Source of the DNA: Pycnococcus provasolii
Taxonomy: Eukaryota > Chlorophyta > Pseudoscourfieldiophyceae > Pseudoscourfieldiales
Direction: 5' to 3'
DNA: 64,000 bases
Assembly (NCBI GenBank): GCA_049487715.1
Contig: CP150547.1
Location: forward strand, 930,001 to 994,000
Shown: piece after piece, positions 1 to 9,141 of the stretch
Layout of the letters: each line of letters begins with the position of its first letter
Numbering within the stretch: the stretch's first letter is position 1
Translations under genes and position numbers: made by a program
The notes under the pieces: generated by a model
Database searches by the model: none
What the model saw: only the letters and a program-made list of their open reading frames with translations
What the model was told of the DNA's origin: nothing

Positions 1-1464
1 CGGGTCTTTGTACGACTTCGCGCCCTGCAGGCGCTTTGCCACACTCTCGCGCCGAATGTGCTCCTGCCTCTCCTCGAACGTCATGCCGCGATTGCTCGTC
101 TGCAGGATCTGCTCCGAGTACGGGTTCGTCTCTGGCGAGAAGGTGCATTCCTCGTGAGGAGCGACTCCGTCATTGACGCCCGAGCTTGCTCTCGTCTGGC
201 GACGGTGCAGAGGCTCCGCAGGCTTCACGCGCTTGGCAATTTTCGCGCTGTTCTCATTAATTTTTGGCCGGAAGGAGAATTCCGCAAGTTCTTCCTTCTC
301 CAGAGTCATTTTCGCCTGCATGAGGCGCTCGTTGCGCTTCCGCTGCAGATCACCAAGCCGCTGGTGAATCGGCCTCGTGTCGGGCGAAGACGACGACGAC
401 GGATCTGGCGACGCCTTGCTGCTTTCGGGAGCGGCACTCTCAGGAGACAACACGAAAGCTGCGCCCATATTCGGTGTGGCGAAAGAGGACGAGTTCGACG
501 GCGACTTGGCTGCCAACAAGGCTGCCGCCTTGGCGGTTCCCCAGGCTTTTCGACGGCCCACATTCGTCTCTGGCTTGAACGTGCACTCCTCGCTCTCGCG
601 GTCAATGAGAGCCGCGCGCGCAGCCTCGCGCAGGGCAAGCGTCTGCTGATAGTCCTTGAGCAGTCGATCCTCGACGCGTTCCGTGCTCGCCGTCGACTTG
701 TTCTTGGAACGTGCTCCACTGTCAGCCGCCTTGCCCTGTCCTTTGGCCTTGCCCTTGCCGTCTACGGGCTTGGCAGCTGCAGGACTCCCGCGATTAATTT
801 TCGGGCGAAACGTGCACTCCGAGGCCTCTCGACGCTCCGCCTCGATGCGAAGTGCCTCAACCTTCTTCAGGGTAGCGGCCCGATCTTTCGACAGTTTCTG
901 CAGCCTCTCCTCGCGCGTGCGTGGTGCGTCATCCTTCACCTTTGCCTTGTAGTTCGAGTTGACCTTCGGCCGGAACGTGCACTCTCTCTCCTCCTCATCT
1001 AAGAGCCGCCGCGCCATGGTTTTCCTGTCGCCCGACGCACTGGCGGGACGCGGTGGCACGACGTTGGCGCGCTGCGAAGTTCGTCTGGAGGGAGACGCCG
1101 TCGCCTCGCGTCCAGCCGACGGTGGCTGTGGGTTGGCAGCCGACGCCGTCGTTGTCGCAGCCGTGCCCGCCTCTGCGACTCGGCGCTGGTGCTGCTCGAG
1201 CAGCTCTCGTACACGAGTGTCGTGCATATCTTCGGGTTGGTGGTTCTGAAGCAGCCGATCGACGAAGACGTCCACTCCTTCTTCGTCCTTGCCATCCACC
1301 CCGGCGGCGTTCAAGTCAGCGACGAGGCTGTCTCTCTGCGTGTCGTACTCGGTGGGCAGGTGCGCCGCGTGCAAGGCGGAGTCGTGCGCGAGGTACTCTT
1401 CGCAGTAGCGTATGTCCTCCTCCACCTTGTCGATATCGACCAGAGACGGCGACGCCGCGGCCAT
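1..1464 (-). CDS. FxPxxN-repeat protein, 3' end cut by window edge
   Basis: An open frame runs from the ATG at 1464-1462 off the left edge without a stop (at least 488 residues). Residues 1-150 are acidic and helix-prone. The rest carries five copies of a short motif (ECTFRPKVN, ECTFRPKIN, ECTFKPETN, EFSFRPKIN, ECTFSPETN), 55-110 residues apart, separated by charged helical segments and low-complexity Ser/Ala/Pro linkers. Codon use is GC3-rich like that of the neighbours, and the opposite-strand frames are shadows. I do not recognise a named family. From memory, FxPxxN repeats recur in uncharacterised proteins of flagellated protists, so a cytoskeletal or ciliary role is possible but inferred. 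The start is the first ATG of the frame and lies just outside a telomere-like intergenic region. Confidence 0.75.
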   Translation of the reverse strand, partial: MAAASPSLVDIDKVEEDIRYCEEYLAHDSALHAAHLPTEYDTQRDSLVADLNAAGVDGKDEEGVDVFVDRLLQNHQPEDMHDTRVRELLEQHQRRVAEAGTAATTTASAANPQPPSAGREATASPSRRTSQRANVVPPRPASASGDRKTMARRLLDEEERECTFRPKVNSNYKAKVKDDAPRTREERLQKLSKDRAATLKKVEALRIEAERREASECTFRPKINRGSPAAAKPVDGKGKAKGQGKAADSGARSKNKSTASTERVEDRLLKDYQQTLALREAARAALIDRESEECTFKPETNVGRRKAWGTAKAAALLAAKSPSNSSSFATPNMGAAFVLSPESAAPESSKASPDPSSSSSPDTRPIHQRLGDLQRKRNERLMQAKMTLEKEELAEFSFRPKINENSAKIAKRVKPAEPLHRRQTRASSGVNDGVAPHEECTFSPETNPYSEQILQTSNRGMTFEERQEHIRRESVAKRLQGAKSYKDP

Positions 1465-1861
1465 AAGGTTAGCTAAATAAAGCGAGAGCTGCGTGTGTAA
1501 GCTTTACAGAACTTATTAGGAGTGCAGGCAAGCGCACACGAGTTGCGTTGATTGCGAGAAGACTCAAAAAGGAAAAGGAAACCTCGGAGGAGTTTGAACC
1601 TCGAGGCTCCCTTGGAAGTGGAGGAAAAGAAGAGGGGCCAAAGGAATGAGCCTCCCTCGTTCGCGCCAGATTAGTTTGGGAAGCAATCAATGGAACGGAT
1701 TTCACATTTCACGGCGAGGCTCACTGCACTGCACGTCAAGAGCCATGATAACCCTAACCTCCACTCCCTCATGGTTCTTCGGTTTTTGTCCTGATAGTCG
1801 GCCTTTGTTTCCGGTTCCATGGGCGAGAGAGGATTCCAACGGCTCCCTGGAAGTGGTGGAG

Positions 1862-2001
1862 CCCCCCAGGCTTATACGAATTTTTTTTTCCAGGCTTATA
1901 GAATTGAGTGGGGGGCCCAAGGGTTAGGTTAGGGTTAGGGGAGGTTTTATAACCAGCAATTCTATAAGCCTGGAAAAAAAAATTTCTATAAGCCTGGAGG
2001 G
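1862..2001. repeat. 45-nt inverted repeat flanking TTAGGG units
   Basis: Arms 1862-1906 and 1957-2001 are inverted copies matching at 42 of 45 positions. Each arm contains two direct copies of a TATAAGCCTGG-type core separated by a run of nine A or T. The 50-nt loop contains GGGTTAGGTTAGGGTTAGGGG. The whole could form a cruciform or a hairpin RNA. No transposase or target duplication is visible. Confidence 0.8.
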
Positions 2002-2030
2002 CCCCACTACTCTCCCAGGACCACCTCCCT

Positions 2031-2068
2031 AACCCTAACCCAACCCTAACCCTAACCCTAACCCTAAC
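2031..2068. repeat. Interstitial CCCTAA telomere-like tract
   Basis: About six consecutive CCCTAA units, one of them imperfect (CCCAA), lie 30 nt beyond the hairpin. The unit matches the TTAGGG-class telomere repeat. It is far from any chromosome end in this window, so it is interstitial. Confidence 0.85.
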
Positions 2069-2400
2069 ATGAGACTAACATGAGCCCGTGCTTAAGGGAC
2101 CTCCCTTAACTAAAAAGTACCTTAAGGGTAACTCTACAGCCTGCAGTCAGACTTTCTAAACCTTTAGTGTTCCTCTACATAGTTATGTTAGTAAGGTGAC
2201 TAAGGTCGCACACAAGCTGACAACGAAATACGACCAAGATTATGACTTGTAAGAAATGATGGTCAACAACGGCACATAAATACAGTAGTCAACTACGATA
2301 ATAGTCTATCATAAAAGTGAAAATGAACCTCCACTCCGTTGCGTTGCGTTGCGTGGATGTGTTTGCTTACAAATATTTGTCAAAATCCTCAGAGAACTGG

Positions 2401-3684
2401 TTATTCCCCACCCCCTCTGAAAAAGTCGTAGATGGCGACGAAAGGCGACGCCACGTGGTGCGCCACAAACACCACCTGGTTCGTCGCGACATGCGTCGCG
2501 AGGCGCGCAACGTCCAAGACGCCTGGCTCCAGCGGCGCGAGAGGTGCAGACTGTGACATGGTGTTGCGCTGACTAGGAGACTTGGCATTCAGCGGCGTCG
2601 GCTGCGCGGCTTGCGCAGCCTGCTGCTTCGCCAGTGCGAGCTCCCTCTCCTTCGCGAGGTCCCTCTCCTCCTGGGCCGCCCGATCGCGCTTCTCCTTCTC
2701 CTGGTCGGCGTACTCGGTGAGGCTCACGTAAATGCACCGTGCAACGACCATCGGAGCAAGGCAGCTGTACAGTCGCATAGGAGGCACGCCGCTCACCTTG
2801 AGCCCTTTCATGCTGTCATCCTCGCTGCCGGCGACGATCAGAACATCACCGCAGCCTGGAAAGTCCACCGAGTCGCGCAGCGTGAAGCCCTTGATGAAGT
2901 GCAGAGGAAGGAAGCCTTGCTCGCCTGAGTCTTCCACTACCAGAACGCCGCACGCACCGATCCCGATAGTCGCCTCTGACTCGCGCCGTGGGGAACGAGG
3001 CGCGGGGGAGAACTTGTCGTCGCCAGTGCCGAGACGCTCGAACACCTCGAGAAGCACACGGAACGCGACGGTGGCGGCGTCCTGTTCTCGAATCTGGTAC
3101 TTTGCATCCATCGGAGTCGTGTCCAGTTCCACCGTGCAGCACCTCAGCGCGGACGAGCTCCACGTCGACTGCTGAACAGCGGCCACGCGCATTTCCGGTG
3201 CGGGTGCGGCACTCGGCACAAGATCAGTCGACGTCGTGGCTGCTCGGCCCTTCGAGGTGGACGAGGCGGATCCTCCGCGCATCGGCGGCGGGAGACCCAC
3301 GGCCGCGGCGGAGATGTCGTCCTCACCGTAGCCGTTCAGCACCTCTTCTCGGAACCGGATGGTGCGACCTTCACCTGCCCCCGCGGCAGCGGACGGCTGA
3401 GAGTTGTGTACGTGACGCATCGGCCGCGGCTGATATTGCTGCGAGTTTGGAGTCGCCTTCGCCGCGTGCGTCGGTATATCGTGCGTGGGGGAGTACTCGG
3501 ACGCGGCCCCTCGCACCTTGACGGCACGGATAGGCTGCGATCGGAAAGGCGGCACCGTGGTCGTCACCGAGGCACGCGTTAAGTTCTTCCCGCTGTACGA
3601 GGCAACACCCTCGTCGCCGTCTCGACTTGTGTCCTCAGACGCCTTGACGGTGCCGTGCGGCCAGCCTCTCGGTTGCTCCACCAT
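2401..3684 (-). CDS. Unknown protein with C-terminal charged helix
   Basis: A 427-residue single-exon frame with coding-like composition. Residues 1-190 are low-complexity (Ser/Pro/Ala) and probably disordered. A compact central segment (about 190-335) contains alternating hydrophobic strands (GIGACGVLVVEDSG, PLHFIKGFTLRD, GDVLIVAGSEDD). It is followed by a highly charged Glu/Lys/Arg/Ala helix (about 336-375) and a C-terminal hydrophobic patch ending in FVAIYDFFRGGGE. I do not recognise the central domain. The start is the first ATG; its CAT reads at 3682-3684. Confidence 0.6.
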   Translation of the reverse strand: MVEQPRGWPHGTVKASEDTSRDGDEGVASYSGKNLTRASVTTTVPPFRSQPIRAVKVRGAASEYSPTHDIPTHAAKATPNSQQYQPRPMRHVHNSQPSAAAGAGEGRTIRFREEVLNGYGEDDISAAAVGLPPPMRGGSASSTSKGRAATTSTDLVPSAAPAPEMRVAAVQQSTWSSSALRCCTVELDTTPMDAKYQIREQDAATVAFRVLLEVFERLGTGDDKFSPAPRSPRRESEATIGIGACGVLVVEDSGEQGFLPLHFIKGFTLRDSVDFPGCGDVLIVAGSEDDSMKGLKVSGVPPMRLYSCLAPMVVARCIYVSLTEYADQEKEKRDRAAQEERDLAKERELALAKQQAAQAAQPTPLNAKSPSQRNTMSQSAPLAPLEPGVLDVARLATHVATNQVVFVAHHVASPFVAIYDFFRGGGE

Positions 3685-4310
3685 GTCGTATGTTTGTTGT
3701 TTTGGCTACTGCAGTTGTTGTGTTCTGTGCGCGCCGAGGCCGAAGGGGTTGGGTTGAGGCCGGGAGGAGGAGGGGGAGGAGGAGAGCTCAGGCCGAGAAG
3801 GGCGAACGAAGGGCGAAGCACCAAACATATCACCTAAATTCTACGACCAACTTCATGGATACTTGTCCCCTCGCAACGGGCTTCTAAGTCGACAACTCCT
3901 CAAATTCGGAAGGTTTGAGCACTTTGAAACCATCTCCTCATGATCAGCCTGTGTCAGCCACCTCGCGTTCACAGTTCACTTTCACTTCTCGCACCACGCT
4001 CCCCCGCGGCGTGGGTTAAAACATATAACCAGGCACACACCTATGTAGTACTATGGATACCAATTTTACCAGGCAGGCAGGCACAAGGTTTGGCAGGCAT
4101 GCAACTCGGGTCTCGGGGTCTCGGGCTTTCCGGCCACGCGCCCGTGTGTAGTCTGCAGCACTGTACTGTATGTAGCATGCGTCGTGTGCGCGTGTTCGCC
4201 CACGTCTGTCTATTCGGCGGCCTTGCAGTACATATTTGTCTTAACGAAATTGGGTGTATGTAGAATAAAATGGTGTGTAAGGTACTTTACAATTCTCTCA
4301 TCTTCTCTTC
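3685..4310. other. Intergenic region, no gene seen
   Basis: This separates the 5' end of the unknown protein from the 3' end of ARPC4. Short open frames here have no coding character. It contains a purine-rich stretch (about 3760-3800) and small direct repeats around CAGGCAGGCAGGCAC (4070-4085). Nothing else is identifiable. Confidence 0.5.
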
Positions 4311-4968
4311 TCAGAACGAGCCCAGGAACTCATGCGCAACCACGCGGCCGCGTGTATTCACGCTCAGCTTGAGCTCGTTAATCTCGCGGTCGATATCCTC
4401 CATGAATGTCACGATGAAGTCGAGCAGCTTGTGCTTCATCATCGACTCGCAGTGCGCGTGCGTGACGAGGAACGAGATGTCGTATCCTTCTATGGGCTTG
4501 CGGCGCATCACCTGAAACGCCTCTGCGCGAAGCGCGAGGAAGTGCAGGAACTTCTTCGCGAGAATTTCCTCGAGTTCGTCGCTCTGCTTCACCTTGATGC
4601 TGATTCGCAGCGAGTTGACGGAACCTTCGATGAGGCACTTTTCGTTTTCGTTGCGGCAGATGATCACGGGGTTTAGCAAGAGCTCCGGGTTGTTCCTGCA
4701 GGCGGGTTTTCAGGATAGAGCGTGTTGTCAGGGAACATCATTTGGGTCTCAAGGAAGACGTTATATTTTCTCTCTCTTAAGGTGAGGTGAGGGAGCAGAC
4801 AGGACACAAAGGTCAACGTGACGTGACGTGACGTGACGTGACGTACTTGTATTCCACCTCCGGTTTGTTGTGTCTTTCCACTTGTTGGCACGGGAAGTTC
4901 TGCAGGCAGCACGCCGCCTCGAGCGTGCTTCGTACGCACGTCAGGTACGGGCGGAGCGTGTTCGCCAT
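4311..4968 (-). CDS. ARPC4: Arp2/3 complex subunit 4 (p20), two exons
   Basis: Exon 1 is 4968-4847 and begins [13 protein letters not shown]. Exon 2 is 4695-4311 and contains [12 protein letters not shown] and [15 protein letters not shown]. Splicing (donor CAA|GTACGT, acceptor CTGCAG|GA) joins EVEYK to NNPELLLNP in frame and gives 168 residues, the length of human ARPC4. The family signature [10 protein letters not shown] and the [13 protein letters not shown] core are intact. ARPC4 forms the structural core of the seven-subunit Arp2/3 complex with ARPC2 and supports branched actin nucleation. The 151-nt intron begins with its donor followed directly by five CACGT units. The gene is divergent from HDR. 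Confidence 0.95.
4816..4846. repeat. ACGTG pentanucleotide tandem repeat in ARPC4 intron
   Basis: Five copies of ACGTG (4816-4840) run into the ACGTAC that is the ARPC4 donor on the minus strand. The donor GTACGT is therefore the end of the repeat array. Confidence 0.9.
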
Positions 4969-5363
4969 CGAAGAATGAAAACCAGAGGGGGGGGGGGGGG
5001 GGGGGAGGGGCAAATCAGAAGAACCTCTAACGTCTAACGTCTAACGTCTCATGCAAAAAGATTAAAGAGGCTGACGGAACAAACGAAACACGTAACCCTA
5101 ACCCTAACCCTAACCCTAACCCTAACCCTAAGAGGAACCCCGAACAGGTAACCCTAAACCCTAAGTGCCAGGATGTGGGGATACCGGTTCGGGAAATTTG
5201 AGAATCGGGTAGATTCTCATATGATCGGTTGACGGACCTCTGTTCTGTGATGAGAGGGGGGGGGGGGGATCCGCCCGGGCACGCCCTCCCCAGCCCGGGT
5301 TGCTTGTGCGCGTTTTGCCTCCATCCTCCGGAGCCTCATAACCTCCCTAAGTAAGCTTCAGCA
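4969..5363. promoter_or_regulatory. Divergent ARPC4/HDR promoter region with G-run and telomere-like repeats
   Basis: The 395-nt divergent intergenic region holds a 19-G homopolymer (4987-5005), three CTAACGT units (about 5029-5048), a CCCTAA tract (5093-5131), a second short CCCTAAACCCTAA (5150-5163) and a 10-11 nt G-run near 5258. No classic TATA box is evident. The regulatory role is inferred from position only. Confidence 0.5.
5093..5131. repeat. Interstitial CCCTAA tract
   Basis: Six uninterrupted CCCTAA units within the divergent ARPC4/HDR intergenic region. Confidence 0.9.
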
Positions 5364-6803
5364 ATGTCGCTCGCCACCCAGCCACCGCAGCGCGCATCCT
5401 CCTCGTTCGCGTGCTCGTCGTCATCCGCGCGTCTTTGTCTGCGTCCTGCTGCGCCCTGTGGGTTGCAAAAGCGAGGGTTAGCAAGGTGTGTCGTGCGATG
5501 TGATGCCGAGTCCTCGAAAGAATCAGAGAAGTTCGACCCGCGCGCGTTCCGCCGCTCGCTCAACTCCTCCGGAAAGTACACGCGACGCGTCGCCGACGAC
5601 GAGGGTGCGCTCAAGCAGATGAACGACGAGGGAATGGCGCCAGGCGAGCTGATCGCGCAGATGAGGGAGGAGGGATTTATGCACAAACGCGGCGACGTGA
5701 CAGTTAAGCTCGCCAAGTCGTACGGGTTCTGCTGGGGCGTCGAGCGCGCCGTGCAGATGGCCTACGAGGCACGCAAGCGCCACCCGGAGGAGAAGCTGTG
5801 GATCACGAACGAAATCATCCACAACCCCACCGTCAACAAGCGCCTGAAGGAGATGGAGATTGAGTTCATCGAGGACACGGACGGAACGGGCAAGGACTTT
5901 ACGGGCGTCGAGGGCGGTGACGTCGTGATCCTGCCAGCCTTTGGCGCGGCGGTTGAGGAGATGAAGCTTCTCAACGACAAGGGCGCGACGATCGTCGACA
6001 CGACGTGCCCGTGGGTGAGCAAGGTTTGGAATGCGGTGGACATGCACACGCGAAAGGACTACACGTCCGTCATCCACGGCAAGTGGGCGCACGAAGAGAC
6101 CGTCGCCACGGCGTCGTTCGCCTCCACGTACCTTATCGTCAAGGATCTTAAGGAGGCTGACTACGTTCGCGAGTACATTCTTGCCGACGACGAGAAGCGT
6201 GCGTCAATGCGCCCTGAGTTCATGGAGAAGTTCAAGAACGCGATGTCGAAGGGCTTTGACCCAGACAAGGACCTCGTCGCCGTGGGCATTGCCAACCAGA
6301 CGACGATGCTGAAGGGCGAGACGAAGGCTCTCGGGCAGCTGGTACAGAACACGATGATTGAGAAGTACGGGCCTGAGAATGTCAATGATCACTTCATGGT
6401 TCTTGACACCATCTGCGACGCCACGCAGGAGCGCCAGGATGCGATGTTCGAGCTCGTCGGGCAGGACACCGAGGAGGAGAAGCGCTCACACCTGCCGAAG
6501 GACGTCGACATGATCATCGTCGTGGGCGGATACAACTCGTCGAACACGCAGCACCTTCAGGAGATTTCTGAGCACAACAACATTCCTAGCTTCTGGGTGG
6601 ATACGAAGGATCGCATTGACCTCGCCAACAACAAGTTGGACCACCTCATGAGCTGGGGCGAGCTGCAGACCACCGAGAACTGGCTTCCGGAGGGACCTGT
6701 GCGGATTGGCGTGACGAGCGGTGCCTCGACGCCGGACAAGGTGGTTGAGGATGTTCTGGACGTCGTCTTCGCCATCAAGGAGGCGCAGATGCAAGCGGCG
6801 TAA
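5364..6803 (+). CDS. HDR: 4-hydroxy-3-methylbut-2-enyl diphosphate reductase, plastid
   Basis: A 479-residue single-exon protein. Residues 1-50 form a Ser/Ala/Arg-rich plastid transit peptide. Residues 58-80 carry the plant/cyanobacterial N-terminal segment (FRRSLNSSGKYTRR). The three cysteines that bind the [4Fe-4S] cluster are in GFCWGVERAV (Cys123), DTTCPWVSKVW (Cys215) and TICDATQERQ (Cys351); the ITNEIIHNPTVNKRL motif is also intact. The enzyme catalyses the last step of the plastid MEP pathway, reducing HMBPP to IPP and DMAPP with ferredoxin-type electrons for chlorophyll, carotenoid and quinone side chains. Length and motifs are normal for the plant-type enzyme. The first ATG is used because the transit peptide follows directly. 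Confidence 0.97.
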   Translation: MSLATQPPQRASSSFACSSSSARLCLRPAAPCGLQKRGLARCVVRCDAESSKESEKFDPRAFRRSLNSSGKYTRRVADDEGALKQMNDEGMAPGELIAQMREEGFMHKRGDVTVKLAKSYGFCWGVERAVQMAYEARKRHPEEKLWITNEIIHNPTVNKRLKEMEIEFIEDTDGTGKDFTGVEGGDVVILPAFGAAVEEMKLLNDKGATIVDTTCPWVSKVWNAVDMHTRKDYTSVIHGKWAHEETVATASFASTYLIVKDLKEADYVREYILADDEKRASMRPEFMEKFKNAMSKGFDPDKDLVAVGIANQTTMLKGETKALGQLVQNTMIEKYGPENVNDHFMVLDTICDATQERQDAMFELVGQDTEEEKRSHLPKDVDMIIVVGGYNSSNTQHLQEISEHNNIPSFWVDTKDRIDLANNKLDHLMSWGELQTTENWLPEGPVRIGVTSGASTPDKVVEDVLDVVFAIKEAQMQAA

Positions 6804-7203
6804 ACCTTAGTTTGCCCATTCAGTAACGGAAGTGGGTTACCTTCGTCCAACTGACTGGTCGTGTCTTGCTTAAAGCCGCTTGCTGTTGTCGTCGTCGTTG
6901 TTGTCAGGTACTGTAGGTTGTCGTCGCCACCAGCCGCGCAGATATCAACACGATAAACCCGAACCTGCAAGCCCCTGCCTGGCACGCACCTGGCACCTGC
7001 TTGCACGCCTATGACGAACTCCTGACACCTACCCTAATGTGTCGTTCGTTCCTGTCCTGATTGATCGGGTCATCCCTGTCCTTTTTTCCTCTATCGGCCT
7101 TCCCCTCCCGGGCCCGGTCCCGGGGTGTCGTCCCGGTGACGTCCCCGCCCCGGTTCTTGTCGTCCGTCCCCCGTGTCATTTCACATTTTGTCGGTGTCAT
7201 CTT
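6804..7203. other. Intergenic region between HDR and ELMO gene
   Basis: No separate gene is seen. The ELMO reading frame could extend upstream to an ATG at 7039, but that part encodes Pro/Val-rich, uncharged sequence unlike the rest, so I treat it as 5' untranslated. Confidence 0.45.
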
Positions 7204-8376
7204 ATGACGTCGTTCGCCTCGCTCTCCAACTCGCCCGCACGCCTCCCCTCCGCCGTACCCTCGCCGCCGCAAGAGAGAGAAGGGAGACATGACGACGACG
7301 CGAACGACGAAGACGGCGTCGTGTCGAGGGGCGGCGGGCTGACTGAAGGCGGTCTGCGGCGTCGCGGGCAGAAAGACGACAGAACAACAACCTTGCTGAG
7401 CGAAGATGAATCAGACGTGAATGACGACGTGTCGTTCACGACGGCACGTGACATCGACTACACGCCCGCAACCACGCCTGCACGACGCGCCGGCGACGAA
7501 GAGCGCGCCGGCGACGGGTGGTCGTCGCTCAGCCCCGCTTCACCACCCGCGGGCCGGACGGTGGATGCGTACGGCGGCGGGAAAGGGTGGTTTGCAAGCA
7601 TCGTGTCGAGCATCGTGCACTTGTGGAACTGCCTGACGCGCACAGAAGTCGTGCTCGAGCTCAGCAGCGCGCAAAGGGCTCGCCTCGAGGCGCTACGCGA
7701 ACGCTCAGCCACGCCGTACGACCCGGACAACGATGATCACTGCTCACTGCTGCGCGAGCTCTGGTCGCTCTCCTTTCCGGAGGAGGAACTCGTCGCGCTG
7801 AAGCACGCGCAGTGGAAGAAGCTTGGATATCAGGGCGAGGACCCAACGACGGACTTTCGCGGCGCGGGCCTGTTGGCACTGCAGCAGCTTCTACACTTCG
7901 CAAGGCACGAGTCACAAACATTCCAACGACTTCTGCTTAAGAAGGAAGGTAAGCGGGCGGAGTGGGAATACCCGTTCGCGGCAGCGGGTGTGAATATCAC
8001 GATGACGCTGCTTGAGATCAGCAACGTGTCCAAAAGCAACGTCGGCACGCAGCCATCAAGGGCAAAAAAGGAGGCGGTGACCGCGGTGAGCGTCGCCGTT
8101 GGATCCCTGCTCGTGGAGGAGGGCGACGAGTTTGCGGACGACCTGTACGTGGTGATTTTCGAGGTTCTTGAGCGCACGTGGCTTCGCCGAGGCGCATCGT
8201 ACATGGAATTCAACTCGGTTCTTAAGGAGACGAAGGAGGAGGTGGTGGAAGCGCTATCAGATATGAGCCACAACTCTGTGAATGCGCTGAGACACCGCCT
8301 CCGCCTGAATCCAAGTGAAAGACAACGAGGCTATGTTCCACCACAGCTTGAAGAGATGCAGTCGCACCGCGACTGA
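7204..8376 (+). CDS. ELMO-domain protein
   Basis: From ATG 7204 the product is 390 residues (445 if the upstream ATG at 7039 is used). Residues 1-130 are acidic and low-complexity. The ELMO domain occupies about 160-345, with the family hallmarks WKKLGYQGEDPTTDFRGAGL and LLHFAR. ELMO/ELMOD proteins act as GTPase-activating proteins for Arf-family GTPases or as Rac-GEF partners. In ELMODs the catalytic Arg lies in the WxxxGFQGxxPxTDFRGxG segment, and the equivalent Arg (TDFRGAG) is present here. The role is inferred from the family: membrane traffic or Arl2/Arf regulation, which in algae may include ciliary functions. Confidence 0.85.
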   Translation: MTSFASLSNSPARLPSAVPSPPQEREGRHDDDANDEDGVVSRGGGLTEGGLRRRGQKDDRTTTLLSEDESDVNDDVSFTTARDIDYTPATTPARRAGDEERAGDGWSSLSPASPPAGRTVDAYGGGKGWFASIVSSIVHLWNCLTRTEVVLELSSAQRARLEALRERSATPYDPDNDDHCSLLRELWSLSFPEEELVALKHAQWKKLGYQGEDPTTDFRGAGLLALQQLLHFARHESQTFQRLLLKKEGKRAEWEYPFAAAGVNITMTLLEISNVSKSNVGTQPSRAKKEAVTAVSVAVGSLLVEEGDEFADDLYVVIFEVLERTWLRRGASYMEFNSVLKETKEEVVEALSDMSHNSVNALRHRLRLNPSERQRGYVPPQLEEMQSHRD

Positions 8377-8454
8377 AAGCTTTTTCTTTCGGGAAAAAAA
8401 AACTTGTCATATTGAATACATTTTGCAAATTACAGCTTAGTTTTTTCACAGTCA

Positions 8455-9141
8455 TCAGGCAGCTCCGCGTTGAGCTTGCCAAGCGTGCAATCTGGCGAGC
8501 TCCATGAGCACGCCGTGCAAACTACTTTCCTCCGTTTCAGGGTCGCAGAAGAGGTGCCACCACGGCGGGTCGTCCGGAAGTGAAACGGCCGCGTGTCGTG
8601 CCGCAAATGCGATGCATCCGCAAGCGACGACGTTCGCGGGGTAGCGAATGCAGCAGGGCGTACGCAAGCTGTCGTTGGCGCATGACCACGCCGCCTGCAT
8701 GAGCTGCGGCAGCTCAAGCACGCGCAGGTACGACATGGCAAGCTTGTGCGGGTGCTCGCGCTCGCAGTGCAGGTGGAATCCCAGCTCGCAGAGCACCTCG
8801 CGCTCTAGCTCCACCGTTTGGTGCCGCAGTGCCGCATACTCGTCGCTCGAGTAGTCGAGAAGTTCCAAAGGTTCCCCTTTTCTCCGCTTGTCGATGCGGT
8901 CGAAGACTGTGATAATCTCACGAAGCGGCCTTGCATCTTCCTCGATCTTCGCACCGAGGTAGAGGCAAGCGCGCGCGACGGCGCTGACGTCGTTTTCGCC
9001 GATTTCCTGCGTTTCGCAGAATCGGTGCAGTATAGCTTGCGCGGTGCATGCCGCGGTCTGGCTGAGTTTCAGCAGGACTGCCGCGGTCTGCAGGCGTTGT
9101 GTCGCCAGGTACCTAATAACATGTAGAGTGGCGGACGACAT
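8455..9141 (-). CDS. Cyclin L-like protein
   Basis: From ATG 9141 the product is 228 residues. It has a cyclin box with LQTAAVLLKLSQTAACTAQAILHRF and ARACLYLGAKIEE (the Lys-Glu pair that contacts CDK), then VLCELGFHLHCEREHPHK and a second cyclin fold ending near the stop. These match cyclin L most closely, with C/K/T-type cyclins as alternatives. Cyclin L partners CDK11-class kinases in transcription and splicing control. The usual Arg-Ser C-terminal tail is absent. The N-terminal helix seems short, and a 5' exon may lie upstream of a possible acceptor (TTATTAG|GT near 9117), so the start is uncertain. Confidence 0.75.
   Translation of the reverse strand: MSSATLHVIRYLATQRLQTAAVLLKLSQTAACTAQAILHRFCETQEIGENDVSAVARACLYLGAKIEEDARPLREIITVFDRIDKRRKGEPLELLDYSSDEYAALRHQTVELEREVLCELGFHLHCEREHPHKLAMSYLRVLELPQLMQAAWSCANDSLRTPCCIRYPANVVACGCIAFAARHAAVSLPDDPPWWHLFCDPETEESSLHGVLMELARLHAWQAQRGAA

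Larger units (their letters stand above)
1465..2400. other. Intergenic region with hairpin and telomere-like tracts
   Basis: No convincing coding sequence. It lies between the 5' end of the left-edge gene and the 3' end of the next minus-strand gene. It holds a long imperfect inverted repeat around TTAGGG units (1862-2001) and a CCCTAA tract (2031-2068). The remainder, about 2080-2400, is AT-richer and shows nothing I can name. Confidence 0.6.

Noticed and set aside
58-1002. Plus-strand 314-residue frame in the left-edge gene
   Set aside because: Arg/Leu-rich shadow. The minus frame carries the repeated FxPxxN motifs and coding-like codon use.
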